DNA of 64,000 bases, taken from the NCBI GenBank assembly GCA_035693025.1, contig DASSHI010000038.1, positions 1 to 64,000 of the forward strand, written 5' to 3'. Positions 32,010 to 39,613 of this stretch are shown here, one piece after another. The notes under the pieces are model-generated. The model searched no databases. It was given only the letters and a program-made list of their open reading frames with translations, and was not told the origin of the DNA. Every line of letters begins with the position of its first letter. Positions within the stretch are counted from its first letter, which is position 1. Both the position numbers and the translations under genes were made by a program. This DNA comes from VRUE01 sp035693025. Its GTDB lineage: Bacteria > Actinomycetota > Thermoleophilia > Solirubrobacterales > 70-9.

Positions 32010-33083
32010 ATGACCGACTTCCTCGTCAAGCGCGACGACCTCCGCCAGTGCCGCGTGCTCGAGTCGCCGCCGCCCGAGATCGCCCCCGGGGAGGCTCTGC
32101 TGCGGGTCGACAGCTTCGGCCTGACCGCCAACAACGTCACCTATGCCGTGATGGGCGAGGCGATGTCCTACTGGGACTTCTTCCCGGCCGAGGACGGCTG
32201 GGGACGGGTGCCGATGTGGGGCTTCGCCGAGGTCGAGCGCAGCGAGGCCGCGGGGGTGGACGCGGGGACGCGGGTATACGGCTACCTGCCGCCGTCGTCG
32301 CACCTCGCGGTCATGCCTGCCGACGCCGGCGGGGCCGGCTTCGTCGACGGCTCCCCGCACCGGGCGGCGCTGCCCTCGGCCTACCACCGCTATGTGGCCA
32401 CCGGCGCCGATCCCTTCTACCGATCGGACACCGAGGAGATCCAGATGCTGCTGCGGCCGCTCTTCTTCACGTCGTTCCTGATCGACGACCAACTCGACGA
32501 CGAGGGCCTGGCCACGGGTGGGCCGGTGCTGATCTCAAGCGCCTCGAGCAAGACCGCGCTGGCCGCTGCCTTCATGCTCGCCCAGCGCGACGGGGTCGAG
32601 CTGGTCGGATTGACCTCGCCGCGCAGCGTCGGGTTCGTCGAGGGCCTCGGGATCTACGACCGCACGGTCGCCTACGACGCGATCGACTCGCTGGAGCGAG
32701 GTCTCGCCACCTATGTCGACGTCGCCGGCGACGGCGGGGTGCGCCAGGCCGTCCACTCGCACTTCGGCGAGGGCCTGCGCCACAGCATGGCCGTCGGGGT
32801 GACGCACTGGGAGGAGCTCGGCGCCGGGGCCGGCGATCTGCCAGGCCCGACCCCGTCCCTCTTCTTCGCCCCCGACCGCGTCGTCAAGCGCTCTGAGGAC
32901 TGGGGTCGCGGCGGCCTCGAAACCCGCGTCGCCGAGGCATGGCATCCCTTCTGCGAGTGGACCGCCGGCTGGCTCGAGCCGATCCACGGGTCCGGCTTCG
33001 ACGCCGTCCGCGACGCCTACCTCGAAGTGCTCGAGGGCCGGGTGGAGCCCAAGCACGCTCACGTCCTGACGCTTCCCGAGTAG
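32010..33083 (+). CDS. DUF2855 family protein
   Basis: A 357-residue protein. The N-terminal part (FLVKRDDLRQCRVLE ... EALLRVDSFGLTANNVTYAVMGEAMSYWDFFP, about 3-62) and VPMWGFAEVERSEAAGVDAGTRVYGYLPPSS resemble the GroES-like half of MDR reductases, and ISSASSKTALAAAFMLAQ is a likely nucleotide-binding segment. The family is conserved in actinobacteria next to redox genes but has no known reaction. ATG 32010 follows a CAGGAG ribosome site. Divergent from the SDR, so a joint reductive pathway is plausible. Confidence 0.8.
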   Translation: MTDFLVKRDDLRQCRVLESPPPEIAPGEALLRVDSFGLTANNVTYAVMGEAMSYWDFFPAEDGWGRVPMWGFAEVERSEAAGVDAGTRVYGYLPPSSHLAVMPADAGGAGFVDGSPHRAALPSAYHRYVATGADPFYRSDTEEIQMLLRPLFFTSFLIDDQLDDEGLATGGPVLISSASSKTALAAAFMLAQRDGVELVGLTSPRSVGFVEGLGIYDRTVAYDAIDSLERGLATYVDVAGDGGVRQAVHSHFGEGLRHSMAVGVTHWEELGAGAGDLPGPTPSLFFAPDRVVKRSEDWGRGGLETRVAEAWHPFCEWTAGWLEPIHGSGFDAVRDAYLEVLEGRVEPKHAHVLTLPE

Positions 33084-33096
33084 CGGTCATCGCAGC

Positions 33097-33136
33097 GCAC
33101 TTCGTACGCGCTGGAGTACGCACGAAGTCCAACGCG
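33097..33136. repeat. Copy A of a palindromic repeat flanking the DUF559 gene
   Basis: ACTTCGT at 33099-33105 and ACGAAGT at 33122-33128 form a local stem; 33118-33136 is the exact reverse complement of 34042-34060 (19 bp). The element lies just after the DUF2855 stop and before the convergent DUF559 gene end. Confidence 0.6.
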
Positions 33137-33150
33137 GCGACGAGCGCCGG

Positions 33151-34065
33151 TCAGGAAATGAGGAGACCGCGGGTGGTCTGACGGAGGATCCCGATCACAT
33201 ATGCGGGTTCGTACTTGACCTGCCAGTGGGTGAAGCGGAGCTGGGTAAGACCCGAGGCGACATGCGCTTGGTCCCGACGCCGGTCGCGGGTCTGCTCTGA
33301 GGCGGTGCGGTGATAGCGCAGGCCATCTGTCTCGACGACGAGGCCCAGCTGAGGCCAGAAGAAGTCGACTTCGTAGCCGCTTGCCCATGCTTTGGTCTGG
33401 GGTTGGGGAAGCCCCGCCGCTGCGGCGATGGACCGGAAGAGGATCTCGAGATCGGAGTCGGAGAGATGGAACGTCTGGCGGTCGAGGAGGGCGCGCAGCG
33501 GGCGCACTCCGGGCTCGCCCGCAAAGTCTTCAAGGGCGATCCGCAGGCCGTCGGGGTCGATGAGATCGTGCTTGTCGGCCTCGTTGACGGCGCGCTCGAG
33601 CGCTGTCTCGCTGAGCTCGGTCGCGAGGTCGACCAAGGTGCGCGCCGGGGCCGTTACCGGGATGCGGTTGCGGATCGCAACATCGGCGGCGGGAAGCGAT
33701 GGTCTGCTCATCGCACGGATTCCGGCGCGGCGGTGCCTGCAGCGCCGCCTGACGCTCACGTCGATTTGTCCCCTGCGCTCCTTGCCGATGCCCCACAGCG
33801 CGGCGGCGCTGTGATGGCTGAGGGCAGCCCCCTCCCGGCAGGCGAGGACCGCCGCCATCCAGCGCCGTTCCCGATCCAGGCTCGGCCATCCGACCGCGTA
33901 TACGCCCGGCGCGACCGGGTGGAGGCGACCGCAGGCGATGCGATGCGCGATCGCATCACGGGTGAATCCCAGCCCCAGCAGATCCGTCCGCGTCAAGATC
34001 CCGTGCTGTCGCCCGGCCAGCGCCCAGGCTTCTCTGCTCCTCGCGTTGGACTTCGTGCGTGCCAT
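33151..34065 (-). CDS. AbiEi-type N-terminus with C-terminal DUF559 endonuclease-like domain
   Basis: A 304-residue protein. Residues 10-60 (WALAGRQHGILTRTDLLGLGFTRDAIAHRIACGRLHPVAPGVYAVG) form the winged-helix found in AbiEi antitoxins. The C-terminal 110 residues (SDSDLEILFRSIAAAAGLPQPQTKAWASGYEVDFFWPQLGLVVETDGLRYH) are a Vsr-like DUF559 domain; the E-x-x-F ... D-F-F-W ... V-E-T-D-G residues match the PD-(D/E)xK pattern. Such proteins are common, repeated and of unknown role in actinobacteria. ATG 34065 lies inside the palindromic repeat copy B, so the repeat encodes the first residues (MARTKSNARS). Confidence 0.75.
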   Translation of the reverse strand: MARTKSNARSREAWALAGRQHGILTRTDLLGLGFTRDAIAHRIACGRLHPVAPGVYAVGWPSLDRERRWMAAVLACREGAALSHHSAAALWGIGKERRGQIDVSVRRRCRHRRAGIRAMSRPSLPAADVAIRNRIPVTAPARTLVDLATELSETALERAVNEADKHDLIDPDGLRIALEDFAGEPGVRPLRALLDRQTFHLSDSDLEILFRSIAAAAGLPQPQTKAWASGYEVDFFWPQLGLVVETDGLRYHRTASEQTRDRRRDQAHVASGLTQLRFTHWQVKYEPAYVIGILRQTTRGLLIS

Positions 34066-34082
34066 TGCGCGTACAAAGTCCG
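34042..34082. repeat. Copy B of the palindromic repeat, containing the gene start
   Basis: CGCGTTGGACTTCGTGCGT (34042-34060) is the inverted copy of 33118-33136. It continues into a stem GGACTTCGTGCG ... CGCGTACAAAGTCC with three mismatches and overlaps the ATG of the DUF559 gene. Confidence 0.6.
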
Positions 34083-34153
34083 CAGCGGTCGAATTTCGCC
34101 CCTGTAGAGGTACGCTGATCGTGCTCTTTCCGCTCACTCGTGATTGGAGGATC

Positions 34154-34273
34154 GTGATCGCCAAGCTCGATTTCATCGGGATTCCGTCTACCGACAGCGA
34201 GCGCTCGCGGCGCTTCTACGTCGAGACGCCGGGGTTGCGGCCGGATGAGCACGACTACGCCCCCTACGAGTGA
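34154..34273 (+). pseudogene. Truncated VOC (glyoxalase-fold) gene
   Basis: From GTG 34154, with GGAGG at good spacing, the frame reads IAKLDFIGIPSTDSERSRRFY then ETPGLRPDEHD and stops after 39 codons. This is the first βαβ of a VOC protein, whose normal length is about 120 residues. The rest is missing, and the following gene is unrelated, so the VOC gene has been cut by a deletion. Confidence 0.7.
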
Positions 34274-34286
34274 GCGCCGGGCGCCG

Positions 34287-34919
34287 ATGCTGAGGTTCGA
34301 GATCTCCATTTCGCTCGACGGCTATGTCGCCGGGCCGAACCAGTCCGAGGAGCACCCGCTGGGCGAAGGCGGGGAGCAGCTGCACGAGTGGGTGATCAAG
34401 CTCGCGGCCTGGCGCGAGCCGCACGGCCGCGAGGGCGGGGAGGTGAACGCCAGCACTCCGCTGATCGAAGAAGCGCAGAGCGGAGTCGGCGCCGTGATCA
34501 TGGGGCGGAACATGTTCGGCGGCGGCCCGGGGCCCTGGGGCGAGGACCCGTGGCGGGGGTGGTGGGGGGACGAGCCGCCCTTCGGCATGCCGGTCTTCGT
34601 CCTCACCCACCACGAGCGCGAGCCGCTGACGCTCGGCGATACGACCTTTCACTTCGTCACCGAGGGGATCGAGGCGGCGCTCCAGCAGGCGCGCGCGGCG
34701 GCAGGCGATCTGGACGTGACGATTGGCGGCGGCGCCGAGGCCGCCCGCCAGTACCTCTCGGCGGGCTTGGTCGACCAGATGCAGCTCAACGTTGCCCCGG
34801 TCCTGCTCGGCGACGGGGAGCGGCTCTTCGACGAGGGCGCCGGCGCCGGCCTGAAGTTGGAGCCGATCCTCGTCGTCGATACGCCCGAGGTGACCCACCT
34901 GCGCTACCGCGTCGGTTAG
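34287..34919 (+). CDS. RibD C-terminal/dihydrofolate-reductase-like protein
   Basis: A 210-residue protein. MLRFEISISLDGYVAGPNQS (1-20), VGAVIMGRNMFGGGPGPWG (about 67-86) and ITEGIEAALQQAR ... VTIGGGAEAARQYLSAGLVDQMQLNVAPVLLGDGERLF match the YyaP/RibD-type dihydrofolate reductase family, likely NADPH-dependent. ATG 34287 is chosen since the family begins exactly there; an ATG at 34245 would add 14 unrelated residues overlapping the truncated VOC. Substrate unknown. Confidence 0.85.
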   Translation: MLRFEISISLDGYVAGPNQSEEHPLGEGGEQLHEWVIKLAAWREPHGREGGEVNASTPLIEEAQSGVGAVIMGRNMFGGGPGPWGEDPWRGWWGDEPPFGMPVFVLTHHEREPLTLGDTTFHFVTEGIEAALQQARAAAGDLDVTIGGGAEAARQYLSAGLVDQMQLNVAPVLLGDGERLFDEGAGAGLKLEPILVVDTPEVTHLRYRVG

Positions 34920-34955
34920 TCGCCGCCGGCCCCGGGACGCTATGCGACACATCAC

Positions 34956-34973
34956 ACTGGCTGACCAGCCAGT
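34956..34973. promoter_or_regulatory. Palindromic operator of the monooxygenase gene
   Basis: ACTGGCTGACCAGCCAGT: 8-bp arms ACTGGCTG/CAGCCAGT around AC. Sixteen bases upstream of GTG 34990. Same spacing and arms as 28743-28760. A dimeric repressor of TetR type is the likely binder; no gene for one that fits is adjacent. Confidence 0.65.
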
Positions 34974-34989
34974 CTGCGAAGATTGCGGC

Positions 34990-36531
34990 GTGGCCGAGGG
35001 ATCGTCCGAACATCTTGACGTGCTGATCGTCGGCGCCGGCCTCTCGGGGATCGGCGCCGCCTGGCATCTGCAGGATCGCTGCCCCGGCAAGAGCTACGCG
35101 ATCCTCGAGGCCCGCGAGGACCTCGGCGGGACCTGGGACCTCTTCCGCTACCCCGGGATCCGCTCGGACTCCGACATGCACACGCTCGGCTACCGCTTCA
35201 AGCCGTGGACCGCGGACAGGTCGATCACCGACGGCCCCTCGATCCTCGAGTACGTGCGCGAGACCGCTCGCGAGCACGGGATCGAGGAGAAGATCCGCTT
35301 CGGCCACCGCGCCGTCGCCGCCGAGTGGTCGAGCAAGGAGGCGCGCTGGACCGTCGAAGCGGAGCGCGCCGATGGCGAGCGGCTGCGGCTGACCTGCGAC
35401 TTCCTCTGGACCTGCAGCGGCTACTACCGCTACGACGAGGGCTATACCCCCGAGTTCGAGGGGGTCGAGCGCTTCGCCGGCCCGGTCGTCCACCCCCAGC
35501 ATTGGCCCGAGCAGCTCGACTACGACGGCAAGCGCGTGGTCGTGATCGGCAGCGGCGCGACCGCGGTCACGCTGGTGCCGGCGATGGCCGAGCGGGCCGC
35601 GCACGTGACGATGCTGCAGCGCTCGCCTTCCTACGTCGCCTCGCTGCCGGCCGAAGACCGGATCGCCTCGGCGCTGCGCCGCTACCTGCCCGAGCGGGCT
35701 GCTTACGCGGCGGTGCGCTGGAAGAACGTCGTCATCCAGACGCTCTTCTACCAGCTCAGCCGCCGCCGTCCGCAGCTGATCAAGCGGCTGATCCGCAGAG
35801 GCGTCGAGCGCTCGCTGCCGCCCGGATATGACGTCGACAAGCACTTCAAGCCGCGCTACAACCCCTGGGACCAGCGCATGTGCCTGGTCCCCGACGGCGA
35901 CCTGTTCCGCGCGATCGGGGAGGGCAAGGCCTCGGTCGTCACCGATCGGATCGCGAGCTTCACCGAGCGCGGCCTGGCGCTCGAGTCCGGTGAGGAGCTG
36001 GAGGCCGACGTGATCGTCACCGCGACCGGTCTCAACCTGCTCTTCCTCGGCGGCATGGAGCTGACGGTCGACGGCAAGGCGGTCGACGTGCCGGCGACGA
36101 TGGCCTACAAGGGGATGATGCTGAGCGGCGTCCCAAACATGGTCTTCACCGCCGGCTACACCAACGCCTCGTGGACGCTGAAGGCCGATTTGACGTCGGA
36201 GTACGTCTGTCGCCTGCTCAATCACATGGACGCCCACGGCTATCGCCGCTGCGTGCCCGAGGTAGATCCCTCGATAACCGAGCAGCCGCTGCTCGACTTC
36301 ACCTCCGGCTACGTCCTGCGCTCGCTCGAGCACTTCCCCAAACAGGGCTCGAAGGAGCCGTGGAAGCTGCGCCAGAACTACGTGCTCGACATCCGCACGA
36401 TCCGTCGCGGGCCGATCGACGACGGCTCGCTGCGGTTCTCCGACGGCTCCGCTTCGGCGGCCCGTTCGCCGGCCGAGATCGCAGCCGCCGAGCCGGCAGC
36501 GCCGGCGGCAAGCGCCAGCAGCGCCCAGTAA
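34990..36531 (+). CDS. Baeyer-Villiger-type flavin monooxygenase
   Basis: A 513-residue protein. FAD motif VGAGLSGIGAA (about 15-25), the BVMO fingerprint FAGPVVHPQHWP (about 160-171), the NADPH motif GSGATAVTL (about 187-195) and the ATG(L) motif VTATGLN near residue 345. It inserts oxygen into ketones or oxidises sulphur/nitrogen. GTG 34990 is chosen because the FAD motif starts 14 residues later; the upstream frame contains the operator. The last ~40 residues are low-complexity and overlap the convergent DoxX gene by 154 bp. Confidence 0.9.
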   Translation: MAEGSSEHLDVLIVGAGLSGIGAAWHLQDRCPGKSYAILEAREDLGGTWDLFRYPGIRSDSDMHTLGYRFKPWTADRSITDGPSILEYVRETAREHGIEEKIRFGHRAVAAEWSSKEARWTVEAERADGERLRLTCDFLWTCSGYYRYDEGYTPEFEGVERFAGPVVHPQHWPEQLDYDGKRVVVIGSGATAVTLVPAMAERAAHVTMLQRSPSYVASLPAEDRIASALRRYLPERAAYAAVRWKNVVIQTLFYQLSRRRPQLIKRLIRRGVERSLPPGYDVDKHFKPRYNPWDQRMCLVPDGDLFRAIGEGKASVVTDRIASFTERGLALESGEELEADVIVTATGLNLLFLGGMELTVDGKAVDVPATMAYKGMMLSGVPNMVFTAGYTNASWTLKADLTSEYVCRLLNHMDAHGYRRCVPEVDPSITEQPLLDFTSGYVLRSLEHFPKQGSKEPWKLRQNYVLDIRTIRRGPIDDGSLRFSDGSASAARSPAEIAAAEPAAPAASASSAQ

Positions 36532-36941
36532 ACGCCCTTGCGCTCGGTCCCGAGCGCGCGGTCGAGTGAGAGAGGCCCAGGGCCCTCGTCGACGAGGACG
36601 AGCAGGGCGGCGATCAGCGTGAGGTTGAACTCGTAGCCCCCGTCGGTGTTCCAGAAGCCTTTGGCGAAGTGGACCTTGCGGATCGCCGTGATCATCGTGC
36701 CGATCAGCGCGGCGGCCGCGGCCGGCGTGAAGGCGCCGGCCGCGATCAGCGCGCCGCCACCCGCCTCCGAGGCGCCGGCGGCGAGCGCGTTGCGCCGTCC
36801 CGGCTTCATCCCGAGCGAGTCCATCATTTCCGTGGTCCCCTCGATTCCCGAGCCTCCGAACCAGCCGAACAGCTTCTGGGCGCCGTGGCCGAAGAAGAGC
36901 CCACCGATGAACAGCCGGGCGATCAGGCGTGCCAATCTCAC
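36378..36941 (-). CDS. DoxX-family membrane protein
   Basis: A 187-residue protein with four membrane helices (about 7-27, 50-72, 76-95, 105-125) and the DoxX hallmark GLFFGHGAQKLFGWFGG. A further hydrophobic stretch (YWALLALAAGAAGSAAAI) and a charged tail follow; the tail overlaps the 3' end of the monooxygenase gene by 154 bp in convergent orientation. GTG 36941. DoxX proteins work in respiratory or redox membrane complexes; exact role unknown. Confidence 0.8.
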   Translation of the reverse strand: MRLARLIARLFIGGLFFGHGAQKLFGWFGGSGIEGTTEMMDSLGMKPGRRNALAAGASEAGGGALIAAGAFTPAAAAALIGTMITAIRKVHFAKGFWNTDGGYEFNLTLIAALLVLVDEGPGPLSLDRALGTERKGVYWALLALAAGAAGSAAAISAGERAAEAEPSENRSEPSSIGPRRIVRMSST

Positions 36942-37014
36942 GCCTCCTGCCTACCCGCGGGCGCGCCGTTCGAACCTGGTGATTCGTTTCGAGCGGCGGG
37001 GGTACCCCGACCTG

Positions 37015-37476
37015 ATGAAGACCAAGAAGCTTTTCTCAGTCCTGGCGGTCGCAGCGCTGGCCACTCTCTCGGTCGTGGTCGCCGGCGGCTGCGGCGGCAG
37101 CGACGATTCCGGCTCGACGACGGCCACGGAAACGGTCACCGAGCAGGGGGGCGAAGCCGGCGCGGCCATGCCCGACGAAGCCGGCGGCAACGCATCCGCT
37201 CCCAGCGGCGATGCCGTGCGTTCGGCCAAAGTCGAAATCTCCAGCAGCGGCTACGAGCCCGACCCGGTCACCATCGAGGAAGGGGGCAAGGTGACCTGGA
37301 TCAACGTGGACTCCGAACCGCACACCGCCACCGCCAAAGACGGCAGCTTCGACACGGGCCCGCTCGAGGAAGGCAAGCTCAAGTCGGAAACGTTCAAGCA
37401 GCCCGGCAGCTACGAATACTCGTCCACGATCGGTCCACGGATGCACGGCACGATCGAAGTCGTCCCCGCCGGTTAA
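37015..37476 (+). CDS. Cupredoxin-like secreted protein lacking two copper ligands
   Basis: A 153-residue protein with a lipobox-like signal (VVVAGGC, Cys about 27), an acidic/Gly linker and a cupredoxin domain from about residue 65. The first His (DSEPHTATA) and the Met of the C-terminal loop (GPRMHG) are present, but the Cys and second His of the usual C-x-x-H-P-x-M loop are Ser and Gly (YEYSSTIGPRMHG). So a normal type-1 copper site cannot form. It may bind copper in another way or only keep the fold. ATG 37015. Converges with the exonuclease gene, overlapping 4 bp. Confidence 0.75.
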   Translation: MKTKKLFSVLAVAALATLSVVVAGGCGGSDDSGSTTATETVTEQGGEAGAAMPDEAGGNASAPSGDAVRSAKVEISSSGYEPDPVTIEEGGKVTWINVDSEPHTATAKDGSFDTGPLEEGKLKSETFKQPGSYEYSSTIGPRMHGTIEVVPAG

Positions 37477-38339
37477 CCCTCGTTTGCCTCGAGGCGCTCG
37501 GCGAGGCGGTTCATGCCGCGCTCGCGCGCGGCGGCAGCGGCGCCGGCCCAGTCGGTGGGGCGGCTCGGGGGCCGTTTGACGCCGGCATCGCGCAGCGTGG
37601 CAATGTCTTTGAAGGCGAGCAGGTCCTCGCGGGCGTCGATCAGGGCAGCCCGCAGCTTCGGGCGCCGCTCGCGAATCGCATTGTCGAGGATCGCCTCGAG
37701 CGAGCCGTGCTCGCGCAGCAGTTCGGCGGCGGTCTTGGGGCCGACGCCCTTGGCGCCCGGCAGCCCGTCGGAGGGGTCGCCGCGCAGGGCGATGAAGTCG
37801 GGGACCTGGGAGGGGCCGACCCCGTAGCGCTCGCGCACCTCGTCGGGGCCGACCGCTTCGGCGCCTTTGCCACCGCCGGTGCGGACGTAGAGCACGGTGA
37901 CGCCGTCTCCGGCGCACTGGTACATGTCGCGGTCGCCGGTCAGCAGCAGCGCCTCTCCGCCGGCCTCGGCCTCGAGCCGCGCATAGGTGCCGAGCAGATC
38001 GTCGGCCTCGAGATCCTCGCCGGTGGCGACCGTCCAGCCGAAGGTCTCGAAGAACTCCCGTGAGTCGGCGAACTGGTGCGGCAGCGCGTCAGGCATCGCC
38101 GCCTCGCGCTCGGCGTGGTAGGCCGGGTACAGCTCGGTCCGGTAGGACGCCGCGTCGGGCCCGAAGCAGAGCACGACCGCCCGCGGCCGATGAGCTTCGA
38201 CCTCCCGCAGCACGAGGTTCGCCGTGCCGAGCAGCGCGTTGACAGGCTTGCCGTCGGGGCCCTTGATCGAGTCCGGCAGCGCATAGAAGGCGCGGAAGAG
38301 CATCGAGGGGGCGTCGACTGCGAGCAGGGGGCGCGTCAC
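37473..38339 (-). CDS. Stand-alone 5'-3' exonuclease (PolA N-terminal type)
   Basis: A 288-residue protein with the FEN-like metal ligands: LAVDAPSMLFRAFYA (first Asp), GEDLEADDLLGTYA and LLTGDRDMYQ (acidic cluster), then RGDPSDGLPGAKGVGPKTAAELL, a helix-hairpin-helix. It removes RNA primers or flaps in DNA replication and repair. GTG 38339 has TAGGCT seven bases upstream and no ribosome site. Full length for the family. Confidence 0.9.
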   Translation of the reverse strand: MTRPLLAVDAPSMLFRAFYALPDSIKGPDGKPVNALLGTANLVLREVEAHRPRAVVLCFGPDAASYRTELYPAYHAEREAAMPDALPHQFADSREFFETFGWTVATGEDLEADDLLGTYARLEAEAGGEALLLTGDRDMYQCAGDGVTVLYVRTGGGKGAEAVGPDEVRERYGVGPSQVPDFIALRGDPSDGLPGAKGVGPKTAAELLREHGSLEAILDNAIRERRPKLRAALIDAREDLLAFKDIATLRDAGVKRPPSRPTDWAGAAAAARERGMNRLAERLEANEG

Positions 38340-38349
38340 TGCGCGCAGC

Positions 38350-38997
38350 CTACGCCGGGCCAGCCGTTGCGCGGCGCGAGCCGAGGCCCACAGCCATCAG
38401 GCTCGCTCTGGCGAGCTCCTTCAGCGGCGGGCCGAGCTCGCGCAGCTCATCCGCGCGACCGGCGCCGACACGCTGGGTCGCCATGCCGACCATGGCGGTG
38501 AAGAGCATCTCGCAGGCAAGGCGCTGGCGGTCGCCCTCGGCGCCGATGATGGCGGCTAGCTCGCCGATCGCTTGCGCCTGGGCTTCGGCGCGCTGCTTGA
38601 CGACCCTGGGCCCGACCGCGTTGATCTCGATCAGGAAGGTCCAGGCGAGCGCCGGATCGCTCAGGGCCTCCAGGTATCCGTCGATCAATCGACTGACCCG
38701 GTCGAGCGGGTCTGTCGCGGCCTCCGGAGGCCCGGCCACCGCCGCCTGCAGCTTCCGCTCGAGCGCGGCGACGGCCTCCAGGTACGCGGCGAGGAAGCAG
38801 TCTTCCTTGTTCGCGAACTGCTCGTAGAAGGTCTCGCGCGAGACCCCGGCCCGTTTGAGCACGTCGGCCACGGTCACCTTCGCGTAGCCGAGCTCGGCCG
38901 ATGCCTCGATCATCGCCTCGAGCATCCGCCTGCGCTGCGCGCCCGCGACCTGATCGCGGCTGAGCCCGTGGCGGCCGGGGGGGAGCCTTGTCCGCAT
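38350..38997 (-). CDS. TetR-family repressor
   Basis: A 215-residue protein. Residues about 25-72 form the TetR helix-turn-helix (MLEAMIEASAELGYAKVTVADVLKRAGVSRETFYEQFANKEDCFLAAY). The C-terminal ligand domain is variable. ATG 38997. A perfect 9+6+9 palindrome (39010-39033) lies between it and the divergent four-gene operon at 39050-43644, which is its evident target. Confidence 0.9.
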   Translation of the reverse strand: MRTRLPPGRHGLSRDQVAGAQRRRMLEAMIEASAELGYAKVTVADVLKRAGVSRETFYEQFANKEDCFLAAYLEAVAALERKLQAAVAGPPEAATDPLDRVSRLIDGYLEALSDPALAWTFLIEINAVGPRVVKQRAEAQAQAIGELAAIIGAEGDRQRLACEMLFTAMVGMATQRVGAGRADELRELGPPLKELARASLMAVGLGSRRATAGPA

Positions 38998-39009
38998 CGG
39001 GCCATTCTA

Positions 39010-39033
39010 TTTACGAACAAGGATGTTCGTAAA
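39010..39033. promoter_or_regulatory. TetR operator
   Basis: TTTACGAAC-AAGGAT-GTTCGTAAA: nine-base perfect arms. It covers the promoter of both divergent units; TAGCCT (39038-39043) just after it is a likely -10 box of the + strand operon. Confidence 0.8.
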
Positions 39034-39049
39034 GTGTTAGCCTGCGCCG

Positions 39050-39613
39050 ATGCACGAAGCCGGCAAAGCGCGCATCGCCCCGGGCGGGCGCCGTGAGATC
39101 GGCCTGGTGAACGCCGGTATCGCCCGGCTCGCCGGATTGGCCACGCGCGGCCGGCCGCCGCACATCTTTACGACGCTGGCCAGGCACCGGCGCCTCTTTC
39201 GGCGCTGGCTCTGGTTCGCCGGCGGCCTGATGCCCGGCGGCAAGCTGCCCCGCGCCGAGACCGAGCTGGGCATCCTCCGCGTCGCCCGCAACACCGGCTG
39301 CGAGTACGAGTGGAGCCAGCACGAGCGGCTTGGGAGGCGGGCGGGGCTGAGCGACGACGAGCTCGCCCGCGTGCGCGACGGCGCCCCCGGTTCGGACTGG
39401 CCGGCCCGTCGCAAGCTGGTGGTGGAAGCCGCGGACGAGCTGCACGCCGAGGGCGCGATCGGCGACGAGCTCTGGGCGGAGTTGAGCGCGGCCTTCAGCG
39501 AGGTCGAGCTGATCGAGCTCTGCCTGCTGGTCGGTCACTACGAGATGCTGGCGATGACGCTCAACTCGCTCCGCGTCGAACCGGACTTCGCCGTCGGTGG
39601 GCCGGGGCGATGA
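39050..39613 (+). CDS. Carboxymuconolactone decarboxylase (AhpD-like) protein
   Basis: A 187-residue all-helical protein. PRAETELGILRVARNTGCEYEWSQHERLGRRAGLSDDEL (about 63-101) is the CMD core; the usual Cys-x-x-Cys of AhpD is replaced by C-E-Y-E-W-S-Q-H, so it resembles the decarboxylase branch or a non-redox one. ATG 39050 has TAGCCT six bases upstream and no ribosome site: leaderless. First gene of the TetR-controlled operon. Confidence 0.8.
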   Translation: MHEAGKARIAPGGRREIGLVNAGIARLAGLATRGRPPHIFTTLARHRRLFRRWLWFAGGLMPGGKLPRAETELGILRVARNTGCEYEWSQHERLGRRAGLSDDELARVRDGAPGSDWPARRKLVVEAADELHAEGAIGDELWAELSAAFSEVELIELCLLVGHYEMLAMTLNSLRVEPDFAVGGPGR

